64,000 bases of DNA from Perlabentimonas sp046542995 (lineage in GTDB: Bacteria; Bacteroidota; Bacteroidia; Bacteroidales; Tenuifilaceae): the NCBI GenBank assembly GCA_046542995.1, contig JBKHAH010000004.1, forward strand, positions 1 to 64,000. The letters are read 5' to 3'. Shown in pieces: positions 26,125-35,229 of this stretch. A program made the translations under genes and the position numbers. Below the pieces are notes generated by a model. That model did not search any database. It worked only from the letters and a program-made list of their open reading frames with translations, and was not told the DNA's origin. Positions within the stretch are counted from its first letter, which is position 1; each line of letters starts with the position of its first letter.

Positions 26125-26147
26125 TAATAAGGTTTAAATTAGTATTT

Positions 26148-27272
26148 GTGTTTAAAGAAATTCTACTGTTAACCCCAATATATGTAACTCTTTTTTGGGC
26201 TATTGCATTAAATATTCATAGTAGGCGTTATCATTTGCCAAAAGTCTTTCTTGGCTGGTTTATGGTAGCTGCTTTTTTTGTGTATTTATCGCACTTCTTC
26301 TATTTTACCGAAAGATTAACATCCTATTTTTATATTGATAGTGTTTATACCCTTGCCTATTTGCTGGTATATCCCATGTATCATGTATATGTTAGGCTGC
26401 TAACTGTTGATAGGTCTTTCTCAATTGGCAAGCATTTTAGGTACTTTGCAGTACCTGTCTTTATCTTCCTTTTAACAGTGTTAGGTTATGTTATTGCTGG
26501 TAAAAAGGAGGGTGAGCGCTTTATTGTTGATGTGCTTTATGAAGGGTTTAAGCCTCAAGGCTTGCAAGTTTTCCTGTATATTGTTTTTGTTGCAGGACGT
26601 GTGGTTTTTCTTTTGCAAACCATCCTGTATTTGTATTTAAGTTTTAAAATTATTCGTAAGCATAATCAAAAACTGCTTGATTATTACTCGAATATGGACG
26701 AGAGAAGGTTAACGTGGGTTCAGTTTTTTAATTTCTGCTTTGCTTTCACAACAGTATCGAGTGCGGTTTTAGCAAGCCTCGGACGTAACCTGTTTTTGCA
26801 AAATGAGTGGCTATTAATTTTCCCTTCAGCAGTTTTTAGCACAATGCTATTTGCTATTGGACTTCTAGGATTTAATCAGCGTGCAACCTTTAAGGAGATT
26901 GACAGCTCCTACGATACTTCAGAGGAGGGGAGGCACACTTTGCATTTGAAAACTCAACTTGAGGATTTATTTGGGATAGAAAAAGTTTTTAAAAATCCTG
27001 ACCTTAAAATATGGGATGTTTGCGAAATGCTTGGAACAAATAGAACCTACGTTTCAAAAATTATTAACAGGGAGTATGGTCGGAACTTTTGCTCTCATGT
27101 TAATCATTATAGAGTAGAGAATGCAAAGCTACTAATTAAGCAGAATAAAAACCTAACCAACGAGCAAATTGCCGAGCTTTCTGGTTTTGGTACGATAAAT
27201 TCTCTCTATCGAGTGTTTCAGTCTCATGAAAATATATCCCTTACGCAATTCAGGAAGAGTTTTAATGATTAA
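26148..27272 (+). CDS. Membrane-bound AraC-type transcriptional regulator
   Basis: 374 residues. About seven membrane helices cover residues 5-250, followed by a cytoplasmic linker and an AraC-type double helix-turn-helix at about 280-372 (IWDVCEMLGTNRTYVSKIIN and LSGFGTINSLYRVF). Such 7TM-AraC proteins are common in Bacteroidota and may couple a membrane signal to transcription directly. The start is a GTG at 26148, 23 bases after the AIM24 operon; no in-frame ATG is available before the first helix. It may control the AIM24 genes, but that is only proximity. Confidence 0.85.
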   Translation: MFKEILLLTPIYVTLFWAIALNIHSRRYHLPKVFLGWFMVAAFFVYLSHFFYFTERLTSYFYIDSVYTLAYLLVYPMYHVYVRLLTVDRSFSIGKHFRYFAVPVFIFLLTVLGYVIAGKKEGERFIVDVLYEGFKPQGLQVFLYIVFVAGRVVFLLQTILYLYLSFKIIRKHNQKLLDYYSNMDERRLTWVQFFNFCFAFTTVSSAVLASLGRNLFLQNEWLLIFPSAVFSTMLFAIGLLGFNQRATFKEIDSSYDTSEEGRHTLHLKTQLEDLFGIEKVFKNPDLKIWDVCEMLGTNRTYVSKIINREYGRNFCSHVNHYRVENAKLLIKQNKNLTNEQIAELSGFGTINSLYRVFQSHENISLTQFRKSFND

Positions 27273-27417
27273 ATCAGTATTAATCGCAAATCAATTTGTC
27301 ATTTTTTAATCTATTTAGCGTTTTCAATAAAACTCCTGTATTACTTGTTTGGCCTAGAACTTCCATTTTTAAAATCCTTTAACAAAAGTTTAATGCTATT
27401 AGTACATTAAAATCACC

Positions 27418-27425
27418 TATTTTTG
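27418..27425 (+). promoter_or_regulatory. Predicted -7 element of the gldF promoter
   Basis: TATTTTTG at 27418-27425 is an exact match to the Bacteroidota -7 consensus TAnnTTTG, 18 bases before the gldF ATG. No clear -33 TTG is seen. Confidence 0.45.
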
Positions 27426-27442
27426 TCCCAAACTTTATTGTT

Positions 27443-28174
27443 ATGTATGCAATTTACATTAAAGAATTAAACAGTTTTTTCTCTTCATTAACTGGGCTAA
27501 TTGCCGCTATAGTATTCTTGGTTATTAATGCTCTGTTTATATGGGTATTCCCTGGTGAACTTAACGTGCTCGATAGCGGCTACGCCTCCCTTGATACCCT
27601 TTTTATTATTGCTCCATGGGTGTTCATGTTCTTGGTGCCAGCAATATCAATGAGAACCTTTTCTGAAGAAAAAAGAACAGGTACAATTGAGCTGCTGCTA
27701 ACCCGTCCAATCCCTGATACGCATTTGATCATTGGAAAATATCTGGCGGTTGTTACGCTTGTTATTATTATCCTGCTGCCATCATTAATTTTTTTCCTAT
27801 CGATATATTTGCTGGGAAGCCCGGTTGGTAGTATTGACATTGGCGGCACATGGGGTTCGTACATTGGTCTGTTCTTTTTGGCATCGGGGTATGCTGCAAT
27901 TAGCGTATTTGCATCTAGTTTAACGCAGAATCATATCGTATCTTTTATACTAGGAATGTTGCTCTGTTTCTTCCTTTTCATTGGAATTGAGTCGATTGCT
28001 TCAATCCATCTCTTTAGAGAGGTTCAGCATGTTCTTGTGTCCATAGGTATTAACGAGCATTATAGATCAATGAGCCGTGGTGTTATTGATACGCGCGATA
28101 TTATTTACTTCGTAGCTTTGGTATCGTTGTTCATCTTGGCAACTCGCACAGTAATTCAGAGCCGTAAATGGTAA
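27443..28174 (+). CDS. gldF: Gliding-motility-type ABC transporter permease GldF
   Basis: 243 residues, six membrane helices, ABC-2 permease type. Characteristic FSEEKRTGTIELLLTRPIPD loop at about 73-92 after the second helix. In Flavobacterium GldA-GldF-GldG form an ABC transporter linked to gliding and surface adhesion. It is followed by gldG with a 41-base gap, the standard order. The ATPase gene gldA is not in this window. Whether this organism glides is not shown. Confidence 0.92.
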   Translation: MYAIYIKELNSFFSSLTGLIAAIVFLVINALFIWVFPGELNVLDSGYASLDTLFIIAPWVFMFLVPAISMRTFSEEKRTGTIELLLTRPIPDTHLIIGKYLAVVTLVIIILLPSLIFFLSIYLLGSPVGSIDIGGTWGSYIGLFFLASGYAAISVFASSLTQNHIVSFILGMLLCFFLFIGIESIASIHLFREVQHVLVSIGINEHYRSMSRGVIDTRDIIYFVALVSLFILATRTVIQSRKW

Positions 28175-28215
28175 CGATAGTAGATTTTAATTTTTAGATA
28201 AACAGATAGTTAGTT

Positions 28216-29922
28216 ATGGTTGCTTTATCTGCAAGAAAACGAAATATTGTTGAGTTATTAATTGGTGTGGCTGCGGTTGTGCTGTTATGCTACGTATCAA
28301 ACTTTATTTATTTAAGGTTCGATTTAACCTCTGAAAAACGCTACACGCTTGATTCTACCACCAAGCAGGTTCTTGAGAGTTTGGAGGATGAGGTGTACGT
28401 GAGGATTTACCTTGATGGTGATTTGCCCATTGGTTTTAAGCGAATGCAGAGGGAGCTAAAAGAAACAATGGATGAGTTTGGGGTGTACGGGGGGAAAATG
28501 TTCGATTATGAATTTATCAACCCAGCAAAATCGGCCGATAAGGTAGAGCGCGATGCTTTTATGCGCGACTTGCACGACAAGGGTCTGGAGCCTTCCAATG
28601 TACAGGAGCGTGATCCAAGAGGAGGAACAACGCAACGTGTTATTTTTCCTGGCGCCATTGTTAGCTACAAAGGTAAGGAGGCGGTTGTTAATTTATTGAA
28701 AAATAATCCCGCACTTAGCGGTGAGGAGAATATTAACGTATCAATTCAAGGTTTTGAATTTACTTTTATAAACACAATACTTAACCTTCAACCCGACAGC
28801 TTGCCAAAATTAGCCTTTATTCATGGTCATGGTCAGCTCGACGAGATGGAAACCGGCGATATTGCTCAGGAACTTGTTGATCAGTTTGAAGTGCATAGGG
28901 TAATGCTGGGAGGTGAGGTAGGAGGCTTAGACCCCTACTCGGTTGTTATTATGGCCGGACCTACCGAGAGAATCCCTGAATCCGATAAGCTGGTGCTCGA
29001 TCAGTATATCATGGGGGGTGGAAAGGTGCTTTGGCTTATTGATGGAGTTAAGGTGAGCGTCGATAGTTTATCAAAGGGAGCAACAACTCTGGCGTTTCCT
29101 AACGACCATAACCTTGATGACATGCTCTTTAGGTATGGTGCAAGGGTTAACCCAAAGTTAGTTCAGGATATGCAGTGTGCTGTTATCCCTGTAAATGTTT
29201 CTTTGCAAGGGCAGGATGCTAAATTTGAACCAGCTCCATGGGCTTTTTACCCTCTGTTAAACCCACCTGAGGGGCATCCCATTACGCGTAACCTGAACCT
29301 GATCTCTACAAAATTCGCAAGCCCTATCGATACAGTCGGAATGAACCCTGATGTTCACAAAAAAATCCTCTTAAGAACATCATCCTATAGCAGAACGCTT
29401 AATGTGCCACTATTTATTAATCTCAGGCAGATTGAGCAAAGTCCGCTTGAAAGAGATTTTAATGAATCTCAAATACCTGTTGGGGTTCTACTTGAGGGAG
29501 TATTCCCGTCGGCCTTTACAAATCGCCCGCTTTCAAGCTTAAACAATGGCAATCCATTCCAATTTCGAGAGAGTAGTATCCCTTCTCGTATGATAGTGTT
29601 ATCTGATGCTAATATCATTCGTAACGAAGTAAACCGAAGGAGCGATGGCGCGTACATTACACCTCTTGGATTCGATCGCTACACAAATCAAACCTATGGG
29701 AATAAGGATCTGCTGATAAATATGATTAACTACCTTAACGACGATACCGGATTAATGAATTTACGCACCCGTGAGTTTAAATTACGTTTGTTAGATCGAA
29801 GTAAAGTGCTCGAAGACAGGGTTAAATGGCAGGTGTTAAACGTTGTATTACCTTCGGTTATTTTGCTGATTTTTATTGGTGTATGGCTATTTATAAGAAG
29901 GAAACGATACACAGGCAAATAG
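28216..29922 (+). CDS. gldG: Gliding-motility-type ABC transporter substrate-binding protein GldG
   Basis: 568 residues. Membrane helix near the N-terminus (about 11-30), a large periplasmic domain with SNFIYLRFDLTSEKRYTLD and SIQGFEFTFINTILNL, and a C-terminal membrane helix (about 541-561) followed by RRKRY. This is the GldG layout. Second gene of gldF-gldG-DUF4340, with the next start 5 bases after its stop. It is an auxiliary subunit of a Gld-type ABC transporter; its ligand is unknown. Confidence 0.92.
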   Translation: MVALSARKRNIVELLIGVAAVVLLCYVSNFIYLRFDLTSEKRYTLDSTTKQVLESLEDEVYVRIYLDGDLPIGFKRMQRELKETMDEFGVYGGKMFDYEFINPAKSADKVERDAFMRDLHDKGLEPSNVQERDPRGGTTQRVIFPGAIVSYKGKEAVVNLLKNNPALSGEENINVSIQGFEFTFINTILNLQPDSLPKLAFIHGHGQLDEMETGDIAQELVDQFEVHRVMLGGEVGGLDPYSVVIMAGPTERIPESDKLVLDQYIMGGGKVLWLIDGVKVSVDSLSKGATTLAFPNDHNLDDMLFRYGARVNPKLVQDMQCAVIPVNVSLQGQDAKFEPAPWAFYPLLNPPEGHPITRNLNLISTKFASPIDTVGMNPDVHKKILLRTSSYSRTLNVPLFINLRQIEQSPLERDFNESQIPVGVLLEGVFPSAFTNRPLSSLNNGNPFQFRESSIPSRMIVLSDANIIRNEVNRRSDGAYITPLGFDRYTNQTYGNKDLLINMINYLNDDTGLMNLRTREFKLRLLDRSKVLEDRVKWQVLNVVLPSVILLIFIGVWLFIRRKRYTGK

Positions 29923-29927
29923 TTTTT

Positions 29928-30941
29928 ATGATGATTAAAAGATTTATTTTTCGGTACTGGTGGTTTCTGGTTTTACTAACTGTGGCAGGATACTATTTTG
30001 CAAAGAATAGGGCAGATGAGATTAGGAAGAGTCAAGATAAAGGGTTCTCTGTATCTAACATTGAGAGGATTCAGAGCATAAAACTTAAGCAGAATAACAA
30101 CTCAATTATCGTTGAGCGTGGCGATGATGGATGGCTCGTAAATAATAGTTTTTTTGCCAGCAACGATGCTGTAGATGCTTTGCTTAGAGTGATTACCAGA
30201 ATACGCTCTTCGTCCCCAATCCCACTAACCGTGAAGGATAGTTTAATGAGGCAGATTCAGAGTCATGGAGTAAATGTTACCATTAGTTCTGTTAGTAGAG
30301 TACTAAAAGATTATCACATACACTATACTTCCACGATGAACCTTGGTTCTGTTGGTTTGCTTAAAGATGCTGACAATGCATATAGGTTGAACCTACCCAG
30401 CTACGAGGGGGATATCTCATCACTGCTAAAATTAAATCCTGCGTATTGGCAAACCAATAAGTTGGCAATTCCTTCCATTACTGAAACTAAATACCTAGAG
30501 GTTGAGGTCCCCACTAACCCTGAAAATTCTTTTAGGCTTGATTTCTCAGAAAAATCTGAACCAAGGCTTTTTGCCATAACACGCGGAGTGGTTACCAGGG
30601 AGTATGACTCACAAAAAATGAGCAGCTTTCTTGATGGCTTATCAAACTTAACCTACAACGATATTGCAACAGATTTAACTGAACAGGAAAGAAAGGAGGT
30701 GCTTGGGTTACAACCCGATTTTATTTTCAACTTTAAATTGACAAATAACCGAACTTATGAATTAAATGTTTTTCCTGTTCCTGTTGATGAATATGTTGAT
30801 GAGTTTGGACGTACCATGCAGCATGATCCCGATAGGCTTTATATAACCCAATCTAACGATAATAATATTTACATTGTAAAATACATCGATGCGCACTCAG
30901 CTTTAAGGGAAATATCGTATTTTAAACCTAAATTTAATTAG
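29928..30941 (+). CDS. DUF4340-like membrane-anchored protein, Gld operon
   Basis: 337 residues from ATG at 29928, 5 bases after gldG; a longer reading that overlaps gldG is unlikely. One N-terminal membrane helix (about 9-26) then a periplasmic beta-rich domain that begins IERIQSIKLKQNNNSIIVERG, like DUF4340. Genes of that family often accompany GldG-type ABC transporters, which fits here. Probably a third envelope component of the transporter. Confidence in membership is moderate. Confidence 0.75.
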   Translation: MMIKRFIFRYWWFLVLLTVAGYYFAKNRADEIRKSQDKGFSVSNIERIQSIKLKQNNNSIIVERGDDGWLVNNSFFASNDAVDALLRVITRIRSSSPIPLTVKDSLMRQIQSHGVNVTISSVSRVLKDYHIHYTSTMNLGSVGLLKDADNAYRLNLPSYEGDISSLLKLNPAYWQTNKLAIPSITETKYLEVEVPTNPENSFRLDFSEKSEPRLFAITRGVVTREYDSQKMSSFLDGLSNLTYNDIATDLTEQERKEVLGLQPDFIFNFKLTNNRTYELNVFPVPVDEYVDEFGRTMQHDPDRLYITQSNDNNIYIVKYIDAHSALREISYFKPKFN

Positions 30942-31125
30942 GGGTTGCCAGTTATTGCAAAAAATTGTAATATTGGTATTTAATTTGACAACTCAATAGC
31001 AACTGATAATCAGCAGCCAGGAGTGCTGGTAATCCCTGTTTTGCAAAGGGTTTTACCTTTTTTGGTATTTTAGTTAAACAATTATGTAGTTGTAAAAAAA
31101 GCAAAATAATTTAAAATCAATACGG

Positions 31126-32256
31126 ATGAAATTTGTAGTTTCTAGTACCGAGCTTCTTAGCCATCTATCGGTGGTTAGTAGGGTAATTAGCACAAAAAAT
31201 ACCCTTCCAATTCTTGATAATTTTCTTTTCAACCTTCAGGGCAATAATCTTGAAATAACTGCCTCTGACCTTGAAACCACATTAACAACAAGAATTAACC
31301 TTGAGAATGTGACTGACGAGGGGCAGGTGGCTATTCCTTTTCGTATTCTTGTTGACACGCTTAAGGAGTTTCCTGAGCAGCCGCTAACTTTCGATATTAA
31401 TAATGATTCGCTTGCTATCAAGGTAAGTAGCGATACAGGTGAATTTAATATTGTTGGTCAGCCAGCCGAAGATTTTCCTGCGAAAGCAGAAGTAAAGGAG
31501 GAAAAGAAGGTGTCGGTAAAAGTTCCCGCAAGCGCATTGCTTAGTGGAATTACAAAAACCATCTTTGCAACAGCAGAGGATGAGATGCGCCCCGTAATGA
31601 ATGGTATTCTGTTCGAACTGAGCGATGAGGCGTTAACCTTCGTTGCATCTGATGCCCACAAGTTGGTTAGATACAAGAGGTTTGATGTGAAATCAGACCA
31701 GGAGAACTCCTTCATTCTCCCTAAAAAACCTGCTGCGCTCCTTAAGAATGTACTTGTTAAGGAAACCTCAGATGTTATAGTTGATTTTGACGACAAGAAC
31801 GCTCAGTTTACCCTTGAGAACTACACAATGGTTTGTCGTTTGGTAGAGGGTGCTTATCCTAATTACAACTCTGTGTTGCCCGATAATAATCCAAATCAGA
31901 TGACCATCGACAGGGTTGAATTTTACAACTCCCTTAGGAAGGTGGCTCCATTTACAAATCAGGCCAGCAACCTGGTTAAGTTATCGCTTAGCGGTAATCA
32001 GCTTGTTGTTTCAGCTCAGGATTTAGACTTCTCAATCTCAGCTTTTGAGAGGCTACAGTGTCAGTATGAGGGTGATGAGATGGATATTGGATTTAAGTCC
32101 GTTTTCCTAATCGAGATTCTCTCTAATATTTCAAGTAGCGATGTAATACTCTCGCTTTCTGATCCATCAAGGGCAGGTCTTCTTTTCCCCGCAATCAAGG
32201 AGAATGAGGAGGAGGATGTGCTTATGCTTTTAATGCCCATGATGGTTAGCTCATAA
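31126..32256 (+). CDS. dnaN: DNA polymerase III beta subunit (sliding clamp)
   Basis: 376 residues, full length with three clamp domains of about 120-125 residues. Begins MKFVVSSTELLSHLSVVSRV and ends with LLMPMMVSS, the typical LMPM(R/M) clamp terminus. It forms the dimeric ring that holds DNA polymerase III on DNA. In Bacteroidota dnaN often lies beside gldF-gldG rather than beside dnaA, as here. No dnaA or gyrB is in the window. Confidence 0.97.
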   Translation: MKFVVSSTELLSHLSVVSRVISTKNTLPILDNFLFNLQGNNLEITASDLETTLTTRINLENVTDEGQVAIPFRILVDTLKEFPEQPLTFDINNDSLAIKVSSDTGEFNIVGQPAEDFPAKAEVKEEKKVSVKVPASALLSGITKTIFATAEDEMRPVMNGILFELSDEALTFVASDAHKLVRYKRFDVKSDQENSFILPKKPAALLKNVLVKETSDVIVDFDDKNAQFTLENYTMVCRLVEGAYPNYNSVLPDNNPNQMTIDRVEFYNSLRKVAPFTNQASNLVKLSLSGNQLVVSAQDLDFSISAFERLQCQYEGDEMDIGFKSVFLIEILSNISSSDVILSLSDPSRAGLLFPAIKENEEEDVLMLLMPMMVSS

Positions 32257-32285
32257 TTTTTTTGATAAATAAACTAAATATATTT

Positions 32286-32330
32286 AGCGGAGCTGTCAGC
32301 TACTACTAGCAGGCAGCTTCGCTATTTTGC
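32286..32330 (+). terminator. Probable terminator after dnaN
   Basis: AGCGGAGCTG near 32286-32295 pairs with CAGCTTCGCT near 32314-32323 with one mismatch, followed by ATTTTG. A weak tail makes it less certain. Confidence 0.5.
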
Positions 32331-32344
32331 TTAATGGTTAAAAC

Positions 32345-33112
32345 ATGGAACTGAATATTAAGAACCCACTAATTTTTATCGATCTCGAAACTACAGGGAT
32401 CAATATTTCCAAAGACAGGATTGTTGAGATAGCAACTTTAAAACTTTTTCCTAACGGAAAGCAGGAGGTTAGCTCGCAGAGGGTTAATCCAACAATTCCC
32501 ATCCCGCCAGAATCTTCAGCTATTCATGGCATAACCGATAAGGATGTAGAGAATGAGCCAACCTTCAAGGACATAGCCAAACCCCTTGCTCAGTTCATGG
32601 AAGGGTGCGATCTGGCTGGCTTCAACTCAAACCGGTTCGATTTTCCGCTTTTGGCTGAGGAGTTTCTGCGTGCCGAGGTCGATTTCGATTTTCGCAAACG
32701 GAAATTTATCGATGTGCAAACCATTTTTCATAAAATGGAGAAGCGTACCCTTGAGGCGGCTTACAGGTTTTATTGCGATAAGGAGCTGGAGGGTGCCCAT
32801 ACTGCTGAGGCCGACACGGTTGCAACCTTCGAAGTGCTTAAGGCGCAGCTCGATCGTTATAGCGACCTGCAGAACGATGTCGATTTCCTGTCCGAGTACA
32901 GCTCGCATAATCAGAATGCTGATTTTGCAGGACGAATTATTTATAATGATAAGGGGATTGAGGTTTTCAACTTTGGGAAATATAAAGGCAAGCCTGTGGA
33001 AGACATTTTTGAAAAGGAACCCAGCTATTACGCATGGATGATGAATGGTGATTTTCCGCTATACACCAAGAAGGTTCTCACAAACATTTACATAAGAATG
33101 AAGCAGGGGTAG
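32345..33112 (+). CDS. DnaQ-like 3'-5' exonuclease with ExoX-type C-terminus
   Basis: 255 residues. DEDDh exonuclease domain at 1-170: FIDLETTG with Asp13 and Glu15, Asp99 in NRFDFPLL, and His152/Asp157 in HTAEADTV. The C-terminal part (about 208-255, NFGKYKGKPVEDIFEKEPSY) is the short domain seen at the end of exonuclease X. Likely a DNA repair or proofreading-like nuclease. It follows dnaN by 88 bases; a terminator-like hairpin lies between them, so co-transcription is uncertain. Confidence 0.88.
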   Translation: MELNIKNPLIFIDLETTGINISKDRIVEIATLKLFPNGKQEVSSQRVNPTIPIPPESSAIHGITDKDVENEPTFKDIAKPLAQFMEGCDLAGFNSNRFDFPLLAEEFLRAEVDFDFRKRKFIDVQTIFHKMEKRTLEAAYRFYCDKELEGAHTAEADTVATFEVLKAQLDRYSDLQNDVDFLSEYSSHNQNADFAGRIIYNDKGIEVFNFGKYKGKPVEDIFEKEPSYYAWMMNGDFPLYTKKVLTNIYIRMKQG

Positions 33113-33138
33113 CTCTAAAAAGTTTAACATTATATTTT

Positions 33139-33186
33139 AAAGTGGGCGAAATGCTATGGTAAACCAACGTTTCGCCCACTTTACTT
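33139..33186. terminator. Bidirectional terminator between exonuclease and membrane gene
   Basis: AAAGTGGGCGAAA (33139-33151) pairs perfectly with TTTCGCCCACTTT (33170-33182) around an 18-base loop. T-runs exist on both sides, so it probably ends both convergent genes. Confidence 0.8.
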
Positions 33187-33232
33187 TTAATTAGTATCAG
33201 AAAGAAAACTCGTGTTTTTTATCAAGCACCAA

Positions 33233-35056
33233 CTATGCCACCATCATAAACCATCCAAATGATACGGCAAGGCTAATAAGAATAATAATTAGCAGCACAA
33301 AAAAACCGAGCAATGGTTGGTTCCTGTTCCTTTCTTTGTAAAATTCAATCTGCTCAGTTAGGTACGATTTCCCTTCGTGATGATACGTGTAAAGATCAAA
33401 GTAAACCTTTGTTCTATATACCCAGAATGGGGTAAGTACTATTGCAATTAGTAAGGCGTAACCAATTAGCGAAAACAGGGTGCCAAGTATCCACATCACG
33501 TTTGTTGCTTTTGTCGATCGAACCCTCTCGTTCTCCATTGATATACTAACAATGCGCTCTACCTCAGTTTTGTTAAGTAAGGTTTTAAAATCGTTAATAC
33601 GCTCCCTTTCCCTCTCTACCCTTTTTTCAAGGTTAATGTTATCGGGCGCCATTTCATGCTTAGTAGTTAGTTCAGCAAGTTTAGTCTCCGCTTCATCAAT
33701 TGCATTTGTAATTTTTTCTTTATCCCTTTTATAGTCTTGTTCAATGAGCTTAATATTATTCTTATATGGGGTGGTTCTTCTATACCCTTCAGGGAGATTT
33801 TGAAGTATAGCTAGCCAGTCGTTCTTAAATTGATTAAGAGAGAAAATTCTTGATTCAAGAATGGCTATTCTTCTGGTGTTATCTTTGGTTATTTCATGCG
33901 CCTGTCTGGGTAGTATTTTTGAGCTGATTGTTTTGCGCAGCACAGTTTGCTCCTCGTTCAGTTCTGTATTTAGTTTGTCAAGCGCTCTTTCGCAAAAAAT
34001 CTCTTTTGTTGTGTTGGTTGACCACCATAGCAGCGAGCCAATCAGCACTGTTGCAATGGATGCTATTGCTCCACCCAGAAGAACAAAGGGAGCTGCGCCA
34101 ATGAGTCTTGGTAGTCGTAACCCTGTGCTAATTAAAAAATCCTTTGTTTCAAAAACACCATTATTCTCATACATGTATGCAGGCATAATGGTATTGGCAA
34201 AAACTGATGTGATGAATGTAATAATAAAAAGAATTGTAAGTAATTGCGCAATAGGGAAAGAGGTACCTAATACTGGAATTTGTACAGCAGTGCCAGCAAA
34301 CAGGTGCAAGGCAATAATTACCGCAATACTAACAATGCTGGTTGTAACAATAATTGCAAACTTTGAAACAACTGTGCCTGTCCAGAATTCGTTAAAGGTA
34401 CGTTCAGGGTCATTATAAAGTGTATAGATTGAGAAAAATACAATGCCAAACAAGAATGCAAACACGATTACAATGTAAATCCATGGTTGAGCCATAATAC
34501 TTCCTAAGTAGAACAGGAGCAGTACCATAAAAGAAATGGAGAATACTGATAGGAATCCATTTTTTATCGTGCTCAAGGAGTATGCCTCAGGTATTCGGGT
34601 AATTGCTATCTTGAAGAATCTCCAGCTCCATATAATTATGTAATGCCATAGCAGCTTAACTATAAAAAACACAACTGGATGAAGGAAGTTAAACCATATC
34701 CAACTAATTACCCACCATAATGAGGTAAATAGAAATGCAAAAAACTCAATAATCGAAACCAACCCATACACACCCCAGGCAAATGCGTTAAAAATAAATA
34801 TTAATAGACCCATTATCGGTAGTAGAATTGTGGTAAACTGGCTGCGTATCTGCCAATCTTCCTGAATCTTCTTCTGATCAAGAATAAAACTGGGCATTTG
34901 GTTTGTTGTTGCCGATCGGAAGTAACCTAAAATAGCAAGTAATACCAAAATACCAGCATAGCCTATCCATGTATTTGTAGGGAAGGGGGCTACGTTGGTT
35001 GCCAATTTGGGTACTAGAATGTTTAAAGCATTTAAAGAAAGTAAAAAGCTGATCAT
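33233..35056 (-). CDS. Unknown large membrane protein with central coiled coil
   Basis: 607 residues that I do not recognise. An N-terminal half (1-350) has roughly eight to nine membrane helices, several very rich in Trp and Phe (about 93-160). Residues about 365-520 form a long charged helical or coiled-coil part with ERERINDFKTLLNKTE-type heptads. Two more membrane helices follow at about 533-557 and 585-605. There is no signal, ATPase or enzyme motif. It is a single gene between a terminator and the divergent DUF2851 gene. A Bacteroidota-specific membrane protein is likely; function unknown. Confidence 0.8.
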   Translation of the reverse strand: MISFLLSLNALNILVPKLATNVAPFPTNTWIGYAGILVLLAILGYFRSATTNQMPSFILDQKKIQEDWQIRSQFTTILLPIMGLLIFIFNAFAWGVYGLVSIIEFFAFLFTSLWWVISWIWFNFLHPVVFFIVKLLWHYIIIWSWRFFKIAITRIPEAYSLSTIKNGFLSVFSISFMVLLLFYLGSIMAQPWIYIVIVFAFLFGIVFFSIYTLYNDPERTFNEFWTGTVVSKFAIIVTTSIVSIAVIIALHLFAGTAVQIPVLGTSFPIAQLLTILFIITFITSVFANTIMPAYMYENNGVFETKDFLISTGLRLPRLIGAAPFVLLGGAIASIATVLIGSLLWWSTNTTKEIFCERALDKLNTELNEEQTVLRKTISSKILPRQAHEITKDNTRRIAILESRIFSLNQFKNDWLAILQNLPEGYRRTTPYKNNIKLIEQDYKRDKEKITNAIDEAETKLAELTTKHEMAPDNINLEKRVERERERINDFKTLLNKTEVERIVSISMENERVRSTKATNVMWILGTLFSLIGYALLIAIVLTPFWVYRTKVYFDLYTYHHEGKSYLTEQIEFYKERNRNQPLLGFFVLLIIILISLAVSFGWFMMVA

Positions 35057-35150
35057 AGCATTAGGTTTAAGGTAGTATTTCTATCAAATATAGTTTTTTA
35101 ATCATAAACTACATAATCCATGAACATAATTTATACTCAAGATATTTTTT

Positions 35151-35158
35151 TATCTTCG
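35151..35158 (+). promoter_or_regulatory. Predicted -7 element upstream of DUF2851
   Basis: TATCTTCG at 35151-35158 differs from TAnnTTTG at one base and equals the element seen at 138-145. It is 71 bases before the GTG start at 35230. Confidence 0.35.
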
Positions 35159-35229
35159 AATCTACAAATTTCCTAGTCGTTTTTAAATAAAAAAAAAGCT
35201 ACTAGCATTTTAAATTAAAACATTTGTTT

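Noticed and set aside
29826..29927. Longer N-terminus for the DUF4340-like protein
   Set aside because: It would overlap gldG by about 100 bases and put 34 residues before the membrane anchor; ATG at 29928 fits better.
31000..31125. Origin of replication next to dnaN
   Set aside because: No DnaA-box cluster, dnaA or gyrB is visible; dnaN beside gld genes is usual in this phylum away from the origin.
33861..34418. 185-codon open frame opposite the 607-residue membrane protein
   Set aside because: Antisense to a long frame with clear membrane pattern; low-complexity Ser/Ile/Val-rich translation typical of reverse membrane codons.
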